This document shows, piece after piece, positions 1 through 8,271 of a stretch of DNA of 64,000 bases. The DNA is from Betaproteobacteria bacterium. Lineage in GTDB: Bacteria > Pseudomonadota > Gammaproteobacteria > Burkholderiales > Casimicrobiaceae. Numbering within the stretch: the first letter of the stretch is position 1; the number at the start of each line of letters is the position of its first letter. The notes under the pieces were generated by a model. The model ran no database searches. It had not been told where the DNA came from and worked only from the letters and a program-made list of their open reading frames with translations. The stretch is taken from positions 1-64,000 of the forward strand of contig BOKS01000012.1 in assembly GCA_016861105.1 (NCBI GenBank), written 5' to 3'. The position numbers and the translations under genes were made by a program.

Positions 1-130
1 GTTCAATCCGATGTATCACCCGAACCGGCTAAGCCCTCGCGCAAGTCGAAGGCGGCACGGCACTGACGCAATCATGGTGTGCAATTTTCAACCGCCACAA
101 CTGTGCAGTTTCCGTCCGGCGTTGACAACC

Positions 131-162
131 GGAAACAATCTGGTTCCGATCATCGATCTAAC
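131..162 (+). promoter_or_regulatory. Candidate stress-promoter element, copy A
   Basis: GGAAACAATCTGGTTCC (131-147) is followed, with the same spacing as two better copies, by ATCTAAC (156-162). It matches the GGAAAC..GTTC..GTCTTAT pattern seen at 3730, 7822 (minus) and 7947, and points toward the gene at 243. It is the weakest copy in the downstream block. Whether it is an alternative sigma-factor promoter or an activator site is not known. Confidence 0.4.
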
Positions 163-242
163 GCGCGCAGCCGTTGGCAGCTACCATTGGCCTTGGATTC
201 AGGCGCCCACACGCGTTTCGCGGATACGTTAGAGACTTGCAC

Positions 243-734
243 ATGACCGAGGTCAGTCATCCCGTGGTTGAGGTTTCGAAGGGTCCTGCCCGAATGGCCG
301 ACCCCTTCTCCCCTGTGCCCGTTCCGCGCCAGGCGTGGGTCAAAGGTCCCCTGCCGACGGACAGTGTCGCCAGGCCGCGCACGCCGCCAAGCTCGTCTCC
401 TCAGCTTCAGGGTCGCCATGCGCTCGCCGCCCCTCGGAAGTCGGACGTTGTGCGCTCACCGCGAGCAGCGTTGCCCTCCGCGAGTGGACGTCCGGACTCT
501 CCAGCAGCAGTCCGGCAGGTGGGCACCAAGCCCGACGGCGACGCCCGGGTCACCCTGGCGCTCGCTGGCGTTCTCATGGGCGTCGTCGCTGCCGTTGCGT
601 TCCACGCGAACGTGGATCCGCATGCGGCAGCCGCCGTCGCGCCGTACGCAACGGGATTCCTGGTCGGGGCGCTTGCGGGATGTTGCCTGACAACGCACGT
701 GAACGCGAAGGTGAGCCGTCTCCAGGAGACTTGA
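243..734 (+). CDS. Small putative membrane protein, unknown function
   Basis: A 163-residue protein if translation begins at the ATG at 243; an in-frame ATG at 174 would add 23 residues. I prefer 243 because the candidate promoter element at 131-162 then leaves an 81-bp leader. The first 100 residues are rich in Pro, Ser and Arg and look disordered. The C-terminal third has two hydrophobic stretches (about residues 104-120 and 130-150) separated by a short polar loop, consistent with a two-pass inner-membrane hairpin. No known family is recognised. No strong ribosome binding site precedes 243. It sits next to stress genes, which is the only hint of role. Confidence 0.4.
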   Translation: MTEVSHPVVEVSKGPARMADPFSPVPVPRQAWVKGPLPTDSVARPRTPPSSSPQLQGRHALAAPRKSDVVRSPRAALPSASGRPDSPAAVRQVGTKPDGDARVTLALAGVLMGVVAAVAFHANVDPHAAAAVAPYATGFLVGALAGCCLTTHVNAKVSRLQET

Positions 735-975
735 GGCGCGACACGGGCCGATCGACAGCATCGACGCTTGCTACGGCTCACGGGCGATGGACCCGTCCCC
801 CAACGCTCGTGCGTACGAGTCAGCGTCGATCGTCGTCCCGCGAGCATGGGTCGGCTCCGCCAGGCCGGCCCAGGCATGCGTGTCGGCAAGGTACGGCCAT
901 GGCGATCGAACACGCCGCTCCGGCCAGGTCATCGATGTCGGCGATGCCGATGCGGCTATCGAGTGCTCGTCCGCT

Positions 976-1407
976 TCACTTGACCAGCGTGACCGGTACC
1001 TCGGCATGGCTCACGACCTGCCGGGCGATCGAGCCGAACAACTCGCCGCTGGAGCCCATCCCGTGCGTTCCCATGACGATTGCGGCACAACCCATCTCCT
1101 TCGCGCATCTCGCAATGACCCCAGGCACGTAGCGTCCGCTCTGCCGCAACTCGCTTGCGTACGGGACGCCGGCGCGGTCGAGCAGCGCTCGGGCTGACTG
1201 AAGCGCGGCGCTCCCTGCATCGATGGACGCCTCGGGGTCCTCGCCCGGGACATCGATTCTTCCGCCGGTCAACGGCGCGGGCGGCTCCACGTGAAGCAGG
1301 CGGATCCCGACAGGCGCCAGCCCGTGATACAGCGCGATCACGAACTGAACCGCACGATCGGAACTCCCCGATCCGTCGACAGGCAGCAGGAAAGTCATCA
1401 TCGGCAT
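976..1407 (-). CDS. Universal stress protein, single UspA domain
   Basis: A 143-residue single-domain UspA-family protein, cytoplasmic and presumably dimeric. The N-terminal strand FLLPVDGS and the C-terminal nucleotide-binding signature GTHGMGSSGELFGSIARQV give the ATP-binding pattern G-2x-G-9x-G(S/T) typical of the MJ0577-like subgroup. GGAG lies just upstream of the ATG at 1407. It is the first of three usp genes within 8 kb. It is transcribed alone, with about 570 bp of apparently gene-free or small-ORF DNA separating it from the next recognised plus-strand gene end. Confidence 0.9.
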   Translation of the reverse strand: MPMMTFLLPVDGSGSSDRAVQFVIALYHGLAPVGIRLLHVEPPAPLTGGRIDVPGEDPEASIDAGSAALQSARALLDRAGVPYASELRQSGRYVPGVIARCAKEMGCAAIVMGTHGMGSSGELFGSIARQVVSHAEVPVTLVK

Positions 1408-1626
1408 CCGCTCCTATCCACGAAACGAATCGACAACCGCGGTCGACGTGACGATGATCCGCAGGCACCCGGTCGGGCTGGCCAGGCGCTCACCTCGATG
1501 TGTCCGCCGTACTGCGAGCGTCCGGCTCCGAAGGCCGCGCCGGCGATCCGAGTCTCGTACCGGCAGCTCGCCGCGACAGACCGGATGGCCGGAGTCGCAT
1601 CTGTCCTGTTACCGATCCGGGCAGCG

Positions 1627-2217
1627 TCACCCGCGGCCGTCGCGCTTCGCCTGAGCACGCCGACCCTTGGCGCTCACGTGGCCGCGAATCGCTTTCTGGC
1701 CTGCGGCGTCGAGCTGCATCTTGTGTCGCACCGAGGGTGCGCTTTCGCTGGGCTGCCATCCCTTGCGTGCTGTACCGGGTCGTTTGGCAGGTGCCTTCGA
1801 GCTGACCCGGGCTTGCCTCCCCGCCACAGTGGCGGCATCGGCACGTCGCTTCCTCGCCAACATCAGGTGCGCCTGTACGCGCGCCTTCGCCCGGGCCGCG
1901 CGCGCTTCGGCCGCTTCGACCTGCGCCAGCCGCTTTTCGAAGCGCTGCAGCACGTCCGCGAACAGCTCCGCCTTCTGCTTGGTGCGCTGGTTGGCGGCGC
2001 CGCTCGCGCCCGCCTTGCTCCCGGTTCGCGATCGCGTTGCCAGCCGTTGGCGCTTGAGCAAGTCACGGAACTTGTCGCGCAGAGTGCGAGCACGCCTGAC
2101 CTTCGCGCGCAGGCGCGCTGCCGTGTGTGTCTTCAGCGCGTCGGCACGGCTCGCCGAGAACAGCGCGAATTCGCCGACGTTGAGCAGCTTGCCAGCTTGA
2201 GCGAGTGTATGCGTCAT
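1627..2217 (-). CDS. Basic coiled-coil protein, unknown function
   Basis: A 196-residue protein strongly enriched in Ala, Arg and Lys. The ATG at 2217 was chosen because GAGG precedes it by about 9 bases and because the residues upstream lose coding character. The middle section (about residues 35-130) alternates charged and Ala residues in heptad-like fashion and should form long helices or a coiled coil. The C-terminal 60 residues are very basic and low in complexity, resembling histone-H1-like or nucleoid-associated tails. I do not recognise a named family. DNA or RNA binding is an inference from charge only. It lies between a usp gene and dps, all on the minus strand. Confidence 0.6.
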   Translation of the reverse strand: MTHTLAQAGKLLNVGEFALFSASRADALKTHTAARLRAKVRRARTLRDKFRDLLKRQRLATRSRTGSKAGASGAANQRTKQKAELFADVLQRFEKRLAQVEAAEARAARAKARVQAHLMLARKRRADAATVAGRQARVSSKAPAKRPGTARKGWQPSESAPSVRHKMQLDAAGQKAIRGHVSAKGRRAQAKRDGRG

Positions 2218-2596
2218 GGTGCTCTGCCTCGTTGGTCGCACGATCATTGCCGATACTATACTCACGCCGAAGCCTGCGCCCGGAGGGTGCTGGAAGCACG
2301 TCGCCGCCTCGCATCCGCCGCGATCAACGCACTTGTGATCACGACGCGCTCCACCTACCACATGCCAGGCCCGCGGCCGCGAGTCGTTTCTCGAGCTCCG
2401 CAACGCGCTCGCTCGACACCCCGCACCGACTCGTCTGCGAGGCACCCGAATGGCGCCGTTGCTGGTCGAGGATCGCTTGACGTTCTCGACGCTTGGATTC
2501 TTCCGTGGGCCGGGCTCGGACAACGAAGCTCGCCTGCCAGGCGGCGCTCGGGCCATCCTTCCACAAATGTGAAGGCACCCGAACCGCTGCGCCAGC
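2218..2596. other. Gap between dps and the coiled-coil gene
   Basis: This 379-bp stretch has no convincing gene. On the minus strand 2339-2578 is open for 79 codons and ends in a helical-looking segment (RVAELEKRLAAAGLA) that might be a decayed gene fragment. It has no ribosome binding site and poor codon bias. A sigma70-like -10 (TATAGT, minus strand near 2255-2265) probably serves the gene starting at 2217. Confidence 0.35.
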
Positions 2597-3166
2597 TCAT
2601 CTTAGATGGGCGCGCAACATCCAAGCCGTCTTCTCGTGGGCCTGCATGAGTGCCGTCAGGAAGTCCATCGTGCCTTCGTCGCCGTGCTGGTCCGAGCAGA
2701 TGCGAAGATCCTGGCGCAGGTTCCTGATGAGCGTCTCGTGGTCCGCCAGGAGCGCGGCGATCATTCCCCGCGCGTCGTAGCCCATCGTCGGCTGCTCGTC
2801 CAGGCGCGTCAGCCGTACGTACTCCTCCAAGGATCCGGCAGCGACGCCGTCGAGGCTGCGTGCGCGCTCGGCGACGTCGTCGACGATCTGACCCAACTGC
2901 TCGTACTGCTTCTGGAACAGATCGTGCAGTTCCGAGAAGTCCGGCCCCTGCACGTTCCAGTGGAAGCGCCGGGTCTTGGTGTAGAGCACGAACTCGTCGG
3001 CAAGAACGGTGTTGAGAATGGCAACGACCGCTTGCCGCTGCTTCTCGGCAATACCGATCTCAGGCGCCGCGATGCGCGTAGACGACGCGGGAACCGCGTC
3101 GGCAGCGGACGCTTGTCCGCGAGGTTGTGAATCGACAGCGGTCATGCGATGAAGCGTTGTGTCCAT
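2597..3166 (-). CDS. dps: Dps-family DNA-binding ferritin-like protein
   Basis: A 189-residue Dps protein: a dodecameric cytoplasmic mini-ferritin that oxidises Fe(II) with H2O2 and can bind DNA. Intersubunit ferroxidase residues are recognisable: His69 in FHWNVQGP, His81, Asp96 and Glu100 in DDVAER. The residue four after His81, acidic in many Dps proteins, is Gln85. The N-terminal 35 residues form an extension beyond the four-helix core, rich in Ala, Ser and Pro with few Lys or Arg, so DNA contact through it is uncertain. AGGAAA precedes the ATG. It is flanked by usp genes and a small stress peptide, fitting an oxidative or low-oxygen stress cluster. Confidence 0.95.
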   Translation of the reverse strand: MDTTLHRMTAVDSQPRGQASAADAVPASSTRIAAPEIGIAEKQRQAVVAILNTVLADEFVLYTKTRRFHWNVQGPDFSELHDLFQKQYEQLGQIVDDVAERARSLDGVAAGSLEEYVRLTRLDEQPTMGYDARGMIAALLADHETLIRNLRQDLRICSDQHGDEGTMDFLTALMQAHEKTAWMLRAHLR

Positions 3167-3729
3167 ATCGGTTTCCTATCGGGCAAGTGATCCGGGTGTT
3201 GCGAGCCATCATGGATGGCGCGGTTCCGCAGCGACGAGCCGTGCGATCGAGGCAAAGCTGTCGCCGCGTTTGGCTCGATGCCGGGCCTCGAGCGACAACC
3301 AAACCCTCCGCAGGAGTACCGCGGGTTCACGGCACTCGTCCGCGCGACACGGCGGCAGCAGTGTGACTGGCTCAGCGAGCGAACGGTCGAAATGGCCCGT
3401 GTCGCTGCGGTCGCCGTCGTCGACAGCCGGCCCGCTCGCCCTTGACACGCATGCTGCGCGACGGCGATCAATGGGCCGCACGGAACGTATGCATTCAGTG
3501 CGGGCTGTTGCTCCTGCCAGGCGAGTGCGCGTTGACGAGCGAACCGAAGCTCCGTCGCAACCAGGGACGCTGGATCGGTCCGGGACACGCGCGGACGACG
3601 CCGTGATGCGCCCGCCGAGATCAATGGTAGGCGTCGGAACGCCCCGTGATAAGCCGTTGCATGCGAAAAAGACTGTTTCCCGCCCCACGTCGATCCCTCG
3701 CGACGACAGGGGCGGACTCGCTCCTGTCC
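3167..3729. other. Non-coding region upstream of dps and the 52-aa gene
   Basis: About 560 bp between divergent genes without a convincing ORF. Several frames are open on both strands, but none shows consistent codon bias or a ribosome binding site. A degraded, minus-strand version of the stress element (GGAAACAGTCTTTTTCG, 3680 to 3664; 14 of 17 match to the copy at 7947) lies here, but is too far from dps (about 500 bp) to be its core promoter. Confidence 0.4.
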
Positions 3730-3761
3730 TGAAACGGTGTTGTTCGGCAGCCCCGTCTTAT
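3730..3761 (+). promoter_or_regulatory. Candidate stress-promoter element, copy D
   Basis: TGAAACGGTGTTGTTCG (3730-3746) followed by GTCTTAT (3755-3761), with the same spacing as copy B (minus strand, 7822-7791), including the identical GTCTTATCG block. It ends 49 bp before the ATG at 3810. Confidence 0.5.
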
Positions 3762-3809
3762 CGCGCAGCCGATCGGACCGTATGCTCGGAAGCTGAAAGG
3801 AGGAAGCCA

Positions 3810-3968
3810 ATGACGCTTCAGGACCACATCGAGGAGAAGCTGGATCACGCGCTCGAAATGACCTTTCCCGCCAGCGATCCGTTCACGATCCATCTGACGG
3901 ACGTCGAGCTCGACGACGACGCTGACGCCAGTGCCGACTCGGGATCCGAGCCGGCCGCGGGACGTTGA
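3810..3968 (+). CDS. 52-residue acidic peptide with FPASDPF motif
   Basis: A 52-residue protein too short for most gene callers but well supported. AAGGAGG lies 6 bases before the ATG, and a candidate promoter element lies 49 bp upstream. The N-terminal half has MTLQDHIEEKLDHALEMTFPASDPF; the central Phe-Pro-Ala-Ser-Asp-Pro motif recurs in small stress-associated peptides of proteobacteria, as I recall that family. The C-terminal half is a run of Asp, Glu, Ser and Ala and is probably disordered. Function is unknown. It stands alone between dps and a LysR gene. Confidence 0.75.
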   Translation: MTLQDHIEEKLDHALEMTFPASDPFTIHLTDVELDDDADASADSGSEPAAGR

Positions 3969-4050
3969 GCCGACGAGGCGCGCCTAAGCAGGTCGTGGCC
4001 GGTCTTCGCGCCGAGCACGCAGCGATCCCGGGGCTGCCAGCGCGTGTGCT

Positions 4051-5067
4051 TCACGGCGCCTTGTCCCTGCCTCGGCTCCCGGCTTTGGTCGCCACCGCTG
4101 CTTTGTCCTGTCGCTGCGCCCCTTCACGCGCTTGTCCGGCCGCGCTCGCGCTCAGCGTGCTCCAGCCGCGATCCCAGTACGCTGGCGCCTGGTAGCGCTC
4201 GAGCAGGAAATCGATGAACACGCGAACCTTCGCGGAAAGGTGCCGGTTCGGCAGATACATCGCGTACAGGTTCCGTTCCGACGGCGTGTACTCGGTCAAC
4301 ACCGCGTGGAGGCGGCCCGACTGAAGATCCTTGCCGACGGCGAAGGTCGGAAGGAGCGAGATGCCCAGCCCGCCGAGGACCGCCCGCCAGATCACCTCGT
4401 CGTCGTTCAGCCTCAGGTTCCCTCGTACCAGTACGGCGATATCGCCTTCCGGCGATCTGAAGCGCCACAACGAGTCGGGATTGGCGTGCGTGTAGACGAT
4501 GCAGTTGTGGCGTGCCAGGTCCTGCGGAACGGCCGGAACGCCGTGCTTCTCGAAGTACTCGGGCGTCGCGCACACCACGCGGTTGATCGGCGCCAGCTTG
4601 CGTGCAACGATGTTGGGGGGCAACTCGCGCGCGATCCGGATCGCCAGGTCGAATCCTTCGTCTGCGAGGTCGAAGAAGCGATCGCCGACGGTCATGTCGA
4701 CCTGGACCTCGGGGTATTGCGCGAGGAAGTCGGGAAGCGCGGCCCCGACGTGCAGGGTCGCGAACGCGACCGGAGCCGTGCACTTGAGGACGCCGCGCGG
4801 CTTCGCATGCAGGCGATCGACGAGCAGCGCCGCCTCCTCCGCTTCCTGGACGATGCGCGCGCAGTGATCGTAGAACGCGGCGCCGACCTCGGTCAGGCTG
4901 AGCTGTCGCGTCGTCCGGTTCAGCAGCCGCGCGCCCAGCGACTTCTCCAGCTTCGACACTTCCTTGCTGACCACCGACTTGGAAATGCCCAGCTTGCGTG
5001 CCGCCGCGGAGAAGCCCTTCGCCTCCGCCACACGCGCGAAGATGCCCATTCCCACGAGGTTCATCAT
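4051..5067 (-). CDS. LysR-family transcriptional regulator
   Basis: A 338-residue LTTR. The N-terminal winged HTH (about residues 4-62) has the typical FARVAEAKGFSAAARKLGISKSVVSKEVSKLEKSLGARL pattern broken across helices. Residues 90-300 form the periplasmic-binding-protein-like effector domain (GVLKCTAPVAFATLHV, then DLAIRIAREL). This arrangement resembles the CrgA/DmlR-like subgroup. Two Met codons (5067, 5064) could start translation. The last 40 residues are basic and not part of the family core. No adjacent divergent target gene is obvious, so its regulon is unclear. Confidence 0.92.
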   Translation of the reverse strand: MMNLVGMGIFARVAEAKGFSAAARKLGISKSVVSKEVSKLEKSLGARLLNRTTRQLSLTEVGAAFYDHCARIVQEAEEAALLVDRLHAKPRGVLKCTAPVAFATLHVGAALPDFLAQYPEVQVDMTVGDRFFDLADEGFDLAIRIARELPPNIVARKLAPINRVVCATPEYFEKHGVPAVPQDLARHNCIVYTHANPDSLWRFRSPEGDIAVLVRGNLRLNDDEVIWRAVLGGLGISLLPTFAVGKDLQSGRLHAVLTEYTPSERNLYAMYLPNRHLSAKVRVFIDFLLERYQAPAYWDRGWSTLSASAAGQAREGAQRQDKAAVATKAGSRGRDKAP

Positions 5068-5225
5068 CTCGCTCTTCTCCGTGCTGACCGCCGCGGTCAG
5101 CTCCCGATGCTTTCAAACCGCTACGCGGCCGCAGCGGACTCGCAGACCGCGCCGTCGTACGGTGCAGCAAGGAACTGTACCAAGGACGGCGCAGCATGTG
5201 TCCCGCGCCTCGGGGCCGGATCGCG

Positions 5226-5642
5226 TCAGCTTCGATGGTTCGCTTCGCGCTTGGCGGCGACCCGTGGCCGGCTGTCTGCCTCCGGCTGGTAGACGATTCG
5301 CAGGACGCGCAGGCAGTGGGAGGTACCGTCCGGGAACGGCCACAGGATCGATTGCCCGACCGCCAACCCGAGCAATGCGGTACCCACGGGCGCCAGCACC
5401 GACACGCGCTTCGCGGCCGCATTCGAGTCTTGGGGAAACACGATCGTGACCTCGCGCCGCTTCCCGGTCGTCTCGTCCTCGAACAGCACCGTCGAGTTCA
5501 TGGTGACGACATCGGGCGAGACGGAGGACGGATCGACGACGTCGGCTGCGTTGAGCTCATCCGCGAGCCTTGGATGACCTGCCAGTCGGCGAAGCAGCGA
5601 GTAATCGTGCTCGGTAACGATGATGCGTCGGCTTCTTGGCAT
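5226..5642 (-). CDS. rnk: Rnk-type GreA/GreB C-terminal domain protein
   Basis: A 138-residue protein of the Rnk (regulator of nucleoside diphosphate kinase) family. These bind RNA polymerase near the secondary channel through a Gre-like C-terminal domain but lack the long coiled-coil. A short N-terminal helical part (residues 5-40) is followed by VTMNSTVLFEDETTG and VSVLAPVGTALLGLAVGQ, the FKBP-like Gre core. A basic tail of about 15 residues follows. A second, only moderately similar paralogue is encoded at 8383-8805. Confidence 0.85.
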   Translation of the reverse strand: MPRSRRIIVTEHDYSLLRRLAGHPRLADELNAADVVDPSSVSPDVVTMNSTVLFEDETTGKRREVTIVFPQDSNAAAKRVSVLAPVGTALLGLAVGQSILWPFPDGTSHCLRVLRIVYQPEADSRPRVAAKREANHRS

Positions 5643-5897
5643 GGCGATGGAGCAGTTGTTAGCGACTGGTTGAGCAGGTGAAGGTCATGCCGAGGCGAGG
5701 CGCATGCCACCCCGCGAGCGCGGTCGCCCGTTCCAGGACTGCGCCGGATCCGTCGTCGATGCCGGGCAGGTCTCGCCTGAGACACGGGCTCGCGTCCCCC
5801 TTTGCCGTGGCGTCGCAGGATCGTTTCGCGTCACCCAGCCGCTGAGCAGGCGGCGCCTCCCCGTCGAGAAGGAACGCACTCGCCGGTCGCAGGTGCG

Positions 5898-6809
5898 TCA
5901 TGCGGCCGCCGCGGACGTGGAAGTCGGCGCGGACCTGTCGATGCCGCGACCTCGAGCGGGAACGACGAGAACGTCGCCCGTGCCTTCCTCGAGCAGCCGC
6001 GACGTCACGCCCTGGATCAACCACTCCTCGACGAGCGTCTTCCCGCTCCGCGAGACGACGACGAGGTCCGCGCCGAGCGCACGCTCCTTGGCGAGCACCT
6101 CGACTGCCGCACTTCCATGCACGATGTGCGCGGTCAGTCCAGGAAGCGGGTTCTGCGCCAGCATCAGGCTGGCCATGCGGTCGACCGCCGCCTGGAACGC
6201 CTCGACGCGTTGATCGGCGATCGCGCTCGCGGGTACGCCCGCGTTCTGCAGCTTCCCCTCGAAGGGCACCCGGTAGACGTGCAGGACGTCGAGGCTTGCC
6301 CGCGGTGCGACGACACGGGCGCTCGCGAGCGCCTCCGCTGGCGACGTCACGAGGTCGACCGCGACAACGACGCGGCGGTAGGGGAACATCGGGCGTTGCC
6401 GGACCACGAGCACCGGCCGGCGGATTCTGCGAAGCAGTCGATGAACGGTCGAAGCCGACACGAGGTTGGATAGCGATCGCCCGGGCGCACCGACCACAAC
6501 CAGCTTGGCCTCTTTCGCGGCGTCCGCGAGGCTTTCGATGAGCTTGCCCGAAACGAGCCGCCCTTCGACGGCGACGGGGGATCCCGCCCGCAGGGCGGGC
6601 AACAGCCTTTCCATCTGCAAGCGGGCATGCTCGAACCTCGCGGTCGCTTGCGCGGACGGCCCAAGCCATCGCCCCCCGCGGCCAAGCGCAGGCAGCACGT
6701 GCAGCAGCTCGACGCAACCCGATCCACTCGCGCGCGCCAGCAGCGCGGCGCGATGCGATGCGTGGTTCGCGGCTCGCGAGAAGTTCGTTGCAGCGAGTAT
6801 CGGCTTCAT
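5898..6809 (-). CDS. Universal stress protein, tandem UspA domains
   Basis: A 303-residue protein with two UspA domains. Domain 1 (about residues 1-145) starts MKPILAATNFS and ends with a VVGAPGRSLSNLVSASTVHRLL segment. Domain 2 (about 150-290) ends with VVSRSGKTLVEEWLIQGVTSRLL. The start at 6809 is fixed by an ATGA overlap with the stop of the small membrane gene upstream, implying translational coupling. It is third in a minus-strand operon (7730 to 5898). A tandem Usp can form the dimer-like fold within one chain. Confidence 0.88.
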   Translation of the reverse strand: MKPILAATNFSRAANHASHRAALLARASGSGCVELLHVLPALGRGGRWLGPSAQATARFEHARLQMERLLPALRAGSPVAVEGRLVSGKLIESLADAAKEAKLVVVGAPGRSLSNLVSASTVHRLLRRIRRPVLVVRQRPMFPYRRVVVAVDLVTSPAEALASARVVAPRASLDVLHVYRVPFEGKLQNAGVPASAIADQRVEAFQAAVDRMASLMLAQNPLPGLTAHIVHGSAAVEVLAKERALGADLVVVSRSGKTLVEEWLIQGVTSRLLEEGTGDVLVVPARGRGIDRSAPTSTSAAAA

Positions 6810-7042
6810 CGCGACGACCCGCGTTGTCCCTGCGAAAGCGGCCGGCGTTCCCTGGTGCCCCGACACGCGCGCAGCCAACGGCCGGCTCGCATCGCGACGG
6901 TCGCGGGAAGCGGGGTCGCCGCAGCGATGAACAGCAAGAAGCCCGCAACGACCGTGCCTTGCACGGCCGCCCCGATCGCGACGGCAAGCGTCAGTACCAT
7001 CGTTCCGAGTGCGATACGCGCGTCGATGTCGTGGCTTGCCAT
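6806..7042 (-). CDS. Small two-helix membrane protein in usp operon
   Basis: A 78-residue protein. GGGAGG precedes the ATG at 7042, 13 bp after the preceding usp gene, and its TGA overlaps the next usp start (ATGA). Two hydrophobic segments (about residues 8-28 and 30-50) separated by a tight turn suggest a membrane hairpin with a basic C-terminus. The last 18 codons (about 6806-6860) resemble a copy of the REP-like GC palindrome seen between hutU and hutH, so the original 3' end may have been altered. No family is recognised. Its position suggests a membrane partner of the stress proteins. Confidence 0.6.
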   Translation of the reverse strand: MASHDIDARIALGTMVLTLAVAIGAAVQGTVVAGFLLFIAAATPLPATVAMRAGRWLRACRGTRERRPLSQGQRGSSR

Positions 7043-7055
7043 GCCCGCCTCCCGA

Positions 7056-7730
7056 TCAGTCCGCTGCAGCGGAGAGCTCCTCGCTACGTGCGGTGCCGAC
7101 GTGTGTCGACTCCTCGATCCGAGCGGGTCGCGCAACCATCGCCGCGCGCTCACCCGGGCTCCGCGAGCGCTTCAGCTCGCCGCGTGCGGCCAGAGCGGCC
7201 GCGCGCCGGTTGACGATCGTCACCGGAACGCCGGCAAGCTGCAGCACTCGCGCCGCCACCGATCCGCCGATCAGGTCGTGCAGCTCGAAGCCGTCCCTGG
7301 CAATGACGATGCCGGTGCAGCCTCGCGCCTCGGCGATCCGGCATATCGTCTCGGCGGGTGCGCCGAACGCGACTTCGCCCGTCACCGGGAACACGCTGTC
7401 CGAAAGCGCTTCGCGCGCGAGCGCGAGGATCCGCCGGCCGGCTGCCTGGCGCGACTCGCTGACCATCTGCGCGGTCGCGAGCACGCCGACGTCGCCACTC
7501 ATCACGGGTCGCTGCACATTGACGATGTGAATGCCGGATACGCGGTCGCCCAGGTGCTCGACGATGTAGCGCAGCGCGTCGACCGCACGCAGCCGTTCGT
7601 CGACCGGCACGAGCAACCGATGCATTCCCCGGTTTGCCTGTGCGATCGTCCAGTCGGCCGCTCGACGCGGGATCGCGACGAGCACTTGTTCTCGCGGTGG
7701 TCGGATGGGTGCAAGCGCGTGACGTGCCAT
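7056..7730 (-). CDS. Universal stress protein with extended termini
   Basis: A 224-residue protein with one UspA domain (about residues 36-180: MHRLLVPVDERLRA at its start; IVIARDGFELHDLIGGSVAARVLQ as the nucleotide-loop region). There are about 35 extra residues at the N-terminus and a basic 40-residue C-terminal tail. The usual G-2x-G loop is altered (GFELHD), so ATP binding is uncertain. It is first in a three-gene operon with the small membrane protein and the tandem Usp. A candidate stress-promoter element lies 61-92 bp upstream on the same strand. Confidence 0.85.
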   Translation of the reverse strand: MARHALAPIRPPREQVLVAIPRRAADWTIAQANRGMHRLLVPVDERLRAVDALRYIVEHLGDRVSGIHIVNVQRPVMSGDVGVLATAQMVSESRQAAGRRILALAREALSDSVFPVTGEVAFGAPAETICRIAEARGCTGIVIARDGFELHDLIGGSVAARVLQLAGVPVTIVNRRAAALAARGELKRSRSPGERAAMVARPARIEESTHVGTARSEELSAAAD

Positions 7731-7790
7731 GTTCTCCTCCCGGCGGTAACGGTGCGTAAGCGGCGACTGTAGTGGGCGGAACGCAGCTCG

Positions 7791-7822
7791 ATAAGACCGC
7801 GCCGGGGAACATCACTGTTTCC
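7791..7822 (-). promoter_or_regulatory. Candidate stress-promoter element, copy B
   Basis: On the minus strand GGAAACAGTGATGTTCC (7822 to 7806) is followed by GTCTTAT (7797 to 7791), the same spacing as copy D. It lies 61 bp before the start of the usp operon at 7730. The dyad GGAA-N9-TTCC is visible within the upstream block. Confidence 0.5.
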
Positions 7823-7946
7823 GCGGAACGAGCTCTCTCGGATCCCGTTGTGGCGAGGCCCGTGCGGTGTCGGCATCGGTCCTCGCCCCTCAGTGGTCGT
7901 CCACTGGCACCTGTCGCTCGTCGCGGCGTGCCGATCGTCCGCGAAG

Positions 7947-7977
7947 GGAAACAGTGTTGTTCCCGACGGCGTCTTCC
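7947..7977 (+). promoter_or_regulatory. Candidate stress-promoter element, copy C
   Basis: GGAAACAGTGTTGTTCC (7947-7963) matches copy B at 16 of 17 positions in opposite orientation. It is followed by GTCTTCC (7971-7977), one base closer than in B and D. It lies 70 bp before the ATG at 8047. Copies B and C thus form a divergent pair in the 316-bp interval between the usp operon and the next plus-strand gene; nothing else was found in that interval. Confidence 0.5.
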
Positions 7978-8046
7978 ACACGGTTCAGGGGTCCCGATAT
8001 ACAGCACGAAGCGCGCTTCGCGTTGCATCGGGACGAGAGCCAGGGA

Positions 8047-8271
8047 ATGGAGTCGCTCAATGCTGCCGAACTGCCGAGCAGGCGGTCGTGGCTCGAGGAG
8101 ACCGAGAGCGATCTCGCGCACCGGATAGAGCGACGCATCGCGGCGCTCGACAGCGACTGGTACGTGAGCGACCCGCTCTACCAGCGCTTGTGGGGAGCGC
8201 TGGCGCGCGTCAGGCGGGAGTTGTCGCAGTCCGGGACCGCGTCCGACCCGCGGCTGCAACGCCGCGGCTAG
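8047..8271 (+). CDS. Small hypothetical protein, 74 residues
   Basis: A 74-residue, mostly helical, charged protein (MESLNAAELPSRRSWLEETE at the start, then HRIERRIAALDSDWYVSDP). The start at 8047 is chosen from coding character and the promoter-like element 70 bp upstream; the ribosome binding site (CAGGGA) is weak. No family is recognised. It precedes an Rnk-like gene by 111 bp on the same strand. Confidence 0.5.
   Translation: MESLNAAELPSRRSWLEETESDLAHRIERRIAALDSDWYVSDPLYQRLWGALARVRRELSQSGTASDPRLQRRG

Noticed and set aside
1-30. GTTCAATCC at the window edge resembling a tRNA T-loop
   Set aside because: No matching acceptor stem or CCA follows at the right distance, so a tRNA end is not supported.
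2339-2578. A 79-codon minus-strand ORF with a helical C-terminal segment
   Set aside because: No ribosome binding site and unclear codon bias; at most a decayed gene fragment.
3142-3810. A 222-codon minus-strand frame between dps and the 52-aa gene
   Set aside because: No ribosome binding site, no domain-like sequence, and it overlaps the promoter element.
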